In this document: positions 60,901 to 64,000 of the stretch, one piece after another
Numbering within the stretch: position 1 is the first letter of the stretch
Layout: each line of letters opens with the position of its first letter
Source: a candidate division BRC1 bacterium ADurb.Bin183
GTDB taxonomy: Bacteria; Sumerlaeota; Sumerlaeia; MWCT01
Assembly: GCA_002070185.1 (NCBI GenBank)
Contig: MWCT01000001.1
Location: 124,001-188,000, forward strand
Length of the DNA: 64,000 nt
Reading direction: 5' to 3'
The notes under the pieces: model-generated
The model's input: only the letters and a program-made list of their open reading frames with translations
Databases searched by the model: none
What the model was told of the DNA's origin: nothing
Position numbers and translations under genes: made by a program

Positions 60901-63900
60901 ATGAGCCGCCATGAGAGCAGATGATTATTATCCACCTCATCTGAAAAAAGGATGTAGCTGTTTGCGCGTTTTGTATTAATCAAAAGATGCGCTGTTTCGC
61001 CGGGTTGATAGGTGCGTTTGTCTGTGATGATTTCGAGTTCGTTGAACCGAAATTTTTGTCCGTCAAAATCCTTGCCGCAGACCCAGACGAGCGCGTAGCC
61101 TTCCACGACGCCGCCCCATGAATCCGGGGTCTCGAATTTGAATTTAATCTGACCGCTTTTTTCCGGACGCAGCCGAATGGACGCCATGCCGTTTTCATCG
61201 GTTTCAATTTTGCGCCGCTCGATTTCCTTCTCCTCGATGCGGGCGTTGTCCGTTCCGCCGAAGATGACGGAGGAGATGGTGAGGAGTCCTTCGGCTTTGA
61301 CGGGTTTATCATCCGGCGTCAGGCATCGCAGATTGATGACGACCTCTTCGTTAGGGCTATAATAACCTCTATCCGATTGGAGGAAGGCGTAAAAAGCCTG
61401 CCGTGTAACCTTGACGGCTCCCTCGCCGGAGATGGCGCGTCGGCTGGCGTCAACAACCTCCGCCTGAATAATGTATTTATGATCGCGGTCGGGATGGTCG
61501 CGCAGGGCGTCGGCGGTGTCAATTTCAAGCGAGAGCGAGCCGTCCGCCCCGATTGATTTTTCGCCCTCCTGCACGAGTTCGCGAACGGGGTTGGGCGCGG
61601 GAATGCCCCGCCAGCCCCACCACCAAAATGGCGGCGACCAGCAACAAAGAATTTTGCTCCACCACGGAAACCAGCGGTATTCATACCATGGGAGCCCATA
61701 TCCCGGACCGTAGAGCCAATCCCAACGGCTGGGGAAATAATAGGAGTGGCTGTATTCTTCGCGGAAGATTTTATATTTGACTTTGGCTTCTGTGACCGGC
61801 GCGCCGAAGTAATACTTTGCTTTGATGACGGCAGTGATTTTTTCGCCGAGGCGGGCGTGGGATTTCCCCGGCTCCACAGTCACCTCGAACTCAGGCTTTT
61901 TATATTCTTCAACGCGGAAATTAACCCCGCCATAGATTCCGCTCACAACGATATTGTAAAGTCCCAGCGGCGGCTCCTCGCCCAGCGTGAATTCGCCGTC
62001 CATGCCGCCGAACTGGTCGGCGCTCTTGACCGAGTTGTAAATTTTATTGCCCTTTGGGTCGGTGATGATAATCTCCGCCTGCTGTCCGGGGAGATTCTGA
62101 TATTTCCCCTCGCGCCGTTGGCGCAGCCAAAATTTAAACTTCACGGTTTGACTGGGGCGATACACAGGGCGGTCGGTTACGCCATAGGCGAAAATATAAT
62201 CCTCCATCAGCGAAGGATAATAACGTGTTTGATAGGACATACCGCTCCACGCAAGCCGCCCGTCCGCCGCCTTAATGAGCAGATGGAGCGAGGGGTTGCG
62301 CCCATACTGCGTTTCAAAAATTGCCATGCCTTTTTCATCGGTTGGGAGGTTGTGGATTTTTTTTAGATACAAGGTTTTTTTTCCCGACTCATCCCACTGG
62401 TTCCACGTTTCGAGGATGGAGATGGCGGCGCCGGAAACGGGCGCGCCGGTGCGGGCATCGCAGACGTAATACAAATTGCCGTCTTTTGTTTTCTTTTTAA
62501 TAAAGGCAAGGTCGCTGACCGATATGACGGCTCGGCTAGCTCCAAGATTTAAGACAGTGGCGCCGGTTATATTTGCGTCATGCGCCGGCGGCTCGTTCAG
62601 ATAAGCATAGACCAGATAGACGCCGTTTTCCGCAAGCGGCGCTACAACAGTCGCCTCGGCATAGCGGTATGTGCCGTCGTCCTTCACCTCGGCAGACCAG
62701 CGCGCCGCTTCCTCCGCGACATATTTTGAGGCGATCTTAAAGACGGGATCGTTTTCGTTTTTGCTGACAAAATATTGGCTCCAGTTTCCGAGCGCCCAAA
62801 GGTGTTTCATTCCCTCTTCGGGATCAATTTCCTCGTTGCGGATTTCCTCAAGGAAACCCGTCAGATTGATGCGGCGCGCCACAAACCAGACCTTGGCAAG
62901 ATTGCGGTAATCAATCTGAATATTGACAGGGTTCCCTTTGAGGTGGACGCCTGTTGGTCGGATGGCGGCTTGCGGTTCGCGGATTCGATTAATCTGGTTT
63001 TTGGCATGCGAAACCCACGGACTTTTGGGAAATTGTTTCTTCAACAATTCATATTCATCAAGCGCCTCCTTATACTGCTGGCGGCTTAGATAATAAACGC
63101 CGAGGGCGTATTGCGCCTCATCCGCATGGCTCGAATCGGGCATCTCCCCGGCAACCTTGCGCAGGAGCGCCATCACATCCCATTCTGACGGAAGTTCGAC
63201 AACCATCAGCCGTCCGCCCGCAAGGATAAGCGCCTCGGCATCCTTCATCTCCCAAGGCTTAAAGTTTTCGACCTCATTTTCTATGGGGAAATCGTCGTCA
63301 TAAAAATCGGATGAGGAAAACTGGTTAAGCCTGTCCATTCCGAATCGAGCGCGCGCCAACATCGCCTGCCGGTAGATGCTTTGCGCGGCAAATGAGCGCT
63401 CTATAGTTTGGTCGAGTTCGCGAATCTCCATCAAAAGATAAAGAATCTTTTCATCATCGTCAAGGGAGGGGGTATATTTTTCGGGAAGTTTGGGGAAGAT
63501 GGGCTTGCCGTCGGCGTCAAGGCGCAAGCCGATGGGGCGCTTGCGCTGGAGTTCCCACTGGTTGTGGTATTCATCAAAATCTTCCTCGCCCGCCGTCTCG
63601 GCGGTTTGGTCGTCGCGCTCGCCCCATGAATAATGCCAGAACAAAGAGTTGTTTTCGTAAATGCCGAATCGGGCGTGGATATTGATGAGGTCAAAGATTT
63701 GTTCTATGCGTTCTTCGCGCCATTTTTTTGCCTCATTTTCGGGGAGGGTTGCCAGCGCCGCGGCGTCGTTTTCATATTTTTCATAAAGCTCGCGGGCGCG
63801 CTCCATATACTCGACGGCTTTCTTTTTATCATAGCGGTAGGTTTGCAGATGAATCCCCTGCTCCATGCGGGCTCGGATAAACTTGCCTCCCGCCCGAGTG

Positions 63901-64000
63901 CCCCAGTGGGGAAGGAGCATGTATAAGTTGCCCGCATAGCGATTGGCGCGCGCCTCGTGGGGCGTGCCGGCGCAGTCCTTCACATAGGTTTCGGCAAGGG
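57903..64000 (-). CDS. Bacterial alpha-2-macroglobulin-like protein, 5'-partial
   Basis: Very large envelope protein thought to trap proteases, cut by the right edge: the frame stays open past 63983 to the edge, so the signal peptide or lipobox lies outside. At least 2030 residues. The first 350 visible residues are helical and TPR-like (ADEAQYALGVYYLSRQQYKEALDEYELLKKQFP). Macroglobulin beta domains follow (GVYLVYAYLNEPP, YDRPVYRPSQTVKFKFWLR with Pro-rich TDRPVYRPSQ), then the A2M segment (WLPTLVTDDYGSATISFMMPENLTTWKINTWGV). The thioester is intact at PYGCTEQ (59499-59513), followed by the helical thioester domain and a receptor-binding-like C-terminus. No pbpC gene is adjacent, unlike the proteobacterial arrangement. 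Confidence 0.93.
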   Translation of the reverse strand, partial: LAETYVKDCAGTPHEARANRYAGNLYMLLPHWGTRAGGKFIRARMEQGIHLQTYRYDKKKAVEYMERARELYEKYENDAAALATLPENEAKKWREERIEQIFDLINIHARFGIYENNSLFWHYSWGERDDQTAETAGEEDFDEYHNQWELQRKRPIGLRLDADGKPIFPKLPEKYTPSLDDDEKILYLLMEIRELDQTIERSFAAQSIYRQAMLARARFGMDRLNQFSSSDFYDDDFPIENEVENFKPWEMKDAEALILAGGRLMVVELPSEWDVMALLRKVAGEMPDSSHADEAQYALGVYYLSRQQYKEALDEYELLKKQFPKSPWVSHAKNQINRIREPQAAIRPTGVHLKGNPVNIQIDYRNLAKVWFVARRINLTGFLEEIRNEEIDPEEGMKHLWALGNWSQYFVSKNENDPVFKIASKYVAEEAARWSAEVKDDGTYRYAEATVVAPLAENGVYLVYAYLNEPPAHDANITGATVLNLGASRAVISVSDLAFIKKKTKDGNLYYVCDARTGAPVSGAAISILETWNQWDESGKKTLYLKKIHNLPTDEKGMAIFETQYGRNPSLHLLIKAADGRLAWSGMSYQTRYYPSLMEDYIFAYGVTDRPVYRPSQTVKFKFWLRQRREGKYQNLPGQQAEIIITDPKGNKIYNSVKSADQFGGMDGEFTLGEEPPLGLYNIVVSGIYGGVNFRVEEYKKPEFEVTVEPGKSHARLGEKITAVIKAKYYFGAPVTEAKVKYKIFREEYSHSYYFPSRWDWLYGPGYGLPWYEYRWFPWWSKILCCWSPPFWWWGWRGIPAPNPVRELVQEGEKSIGADGSLSLEIDTADALRDHPDRDHKYIIQAEVVDASRRAISGEGAVKVTRQAFYAFLQSDRGYYSPNEEVVINLRCLTPDDKPVKAEGLLTISSVIFGGTDNARIEEKEIERRKIETDENGMASIRLRPEKSGQIKFKFETPDSWGGVVEGYALVWVCGKDFDGQKFRFNELEIITDKRTYQPGETAHLLINTKRANSYILFSDEVDNNHLLSWRLIHAPQNHIIVDIPIKETHRPNFFVEATVISDALVCQQAAGICVPPEQSVLDVLVKSDKEEYLPGEKATIYVSAKTTDGKPARAQFALSVFDKSVTYIQSEFAAPIAKFFYGQTRQHFQEMTTNLTEQFQAFSQMIHPWQILTPLPPDWHGLWRRQITDWRGLKDTDIIEANYSTEDSPSSLRMARSFNGDAWRVKSDSLAMAAPQMETTVSDAKETKDASMSVGSAMEQDEPEFAEAAVREAFADTAFWLPTLVTDDYGSATISFMMPENLTTWKINTWGVSPETQVGEGTSSAVTAKNLLVRLQAPRFFLEYDEAVISANVHNYLSKEKRARVSLDLPADLLKLIGDTPAQTDVAVPSGGEARVDWRVKVLKEGSADIAVKALTDEESDAMRMSFPVLTHGISKQIASTGSIHPDELKKTVAIELDIPEMRKPELSTLEVRYAPTLALAMMDALPYCIEYPYGCTEQTMSRFLPCVLTLKTLQNMGITLEEVKKIRGRMDEVRRINKGENARYYSDSPIFDETELKKIISKSLNRIASMQQEDSGWGWWSDDGFSPYLTSYVVYALCEAQKCDVMVDEKMILGAIERLKNWEISEMRKPGWSPTSLHAFIAYVLSLKGVQAEYTPQRKDAPPGKLIERLFEGRDNLELYGKALLSMTLANTNDKIRARLVLQNIMQYKEENAETQVVWFRTPRAGWWFWWNSDIETNAAILRAIVRLEPKSAVAPRLVKWLLNNRRNGYYWDSTRDTTLCIAAMSEFAAASGETSPDFTLTLDYDNGAVVKTVRINKDNLLTFDNLFRMEGVALGGGKHSLKITKEGAGALYFNAYLRYFTKEEHIAAAGHELKIVRQYHKLQQIPYEAEVEGSQGQKIKEKRLRYERILLKDGDTVQSGDQIQVELKITSDNDYTYMCFEDMKPAGCEATETRSGGKGQEGFFSYMELRDEKVVFFVDSIGRGDHLLRYRLRAEIPGIFHALPTILYGMYAPDLRANSDELAIKITD

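Overview
The window reads as chromosomal DNA of a Gram-negative, probably anaerobic bacterium. Diderm markers are an LptF/G-type permease next to an LptD-like outer-membrane protein, a phosphoheptose isomerase (GmhA) and an MsbA-like exporter. The anaerobic marker is a trimeric NAD-linked [FeFe] hydrogenase at the left edge. Large secreted proteins with Thr-Pro linkers, lamin-tail-like modules, dockerin-like calcium repeats, a beta-helix and a bacterial alpha-2-macroglobulin, together with frequent TTG and GTG starts, fit a poorly sampled phylum (Sumerlaeota, Omnitrophota, Hydrogenedentota or similar). That placement is inference; there is no rRNA or marker tree here. No rRNA, tRNA, CRISPR array, insertion sequence or prophage was recognised, and no gene-free stretch exceeds about 220 bases.

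Layout. 1-4.1 kb: hydB (cut by the window edge), hydA, hydC. 4.1-5.1 kb: mannose-6-phosphate isomerase whose conserved N-terminus lies upstream of its first in-frame ATG. 5.2-6.8 kb: an A+T-rich block of three tandem zinc-ribbon membrane proteins sharing almost the same first 18 codons but carrying different membrane modules, followed by a DUF2752 protein. 6.9-9.0 kb: a GT-C-like membrane protein ending in a strong hairpin terminator shared with a convergent dockerin-bearing secreted protein. 10.0-24.7 kb (+): yajC-secDF, an EF-G-like GTPase, lptG-lptD-galE, a TrpB2-type tryptophan synthase beta chain, a SpoIID/LytB protein and aspartate kinase. 24.9-26.2 kb: a deoxyhypusine-synthase-like protein and a truncated secreted gene. 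30.5-26.1 kb (-): glycosyltransferase, nitroreductase, parvulin-type isomerase and a small membrane-anchored protein. 30.7-33.7 kb: a 1013-residue papain-family protease with lamin-tail repeats. 33.8-39.4 kb: a five-gene run (gmhA, radical SAM/SPASM, sugar-binding lipoprotein, two permeases) in which every junction overlaps by four bases. 45.4-39.5 kb (-): rnhA, an NtrC-type regulator, ZnuA/C/B-like metal importer and a membrane protein. 45.5-46.7 kb: a thioredoxin-CcdA fusion. 54.5-46.9 kb (-): beta-helix protein, ROK regulator, cysteine-free thioredoxin-like protein, TGS-uridine kinase and a TIM-barrel-like protein. 54.6-57.2 kb (+): cyclophilin and ABC exporter. 57.3-64 kb (-): a HicB-HicA pair (HicA is only 59 residues) downstream of the terminator of a very large alpha-2-macroglobulin gene cut by the right edge.

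Recurring themes are envelope building (Lpt, GmhA, GalE, ManA, glycosyltransferases), protein export and folding (YajC, SecDF, parvulin, cyclophilin, CcdA) and secreted multidomain proteins. The best candidates for something undescribed are the coupled gmhA/radical SAM/importer operon, the zinc-ribbon membrane-protein array, and the secreted proteins with dockerin-like ends.
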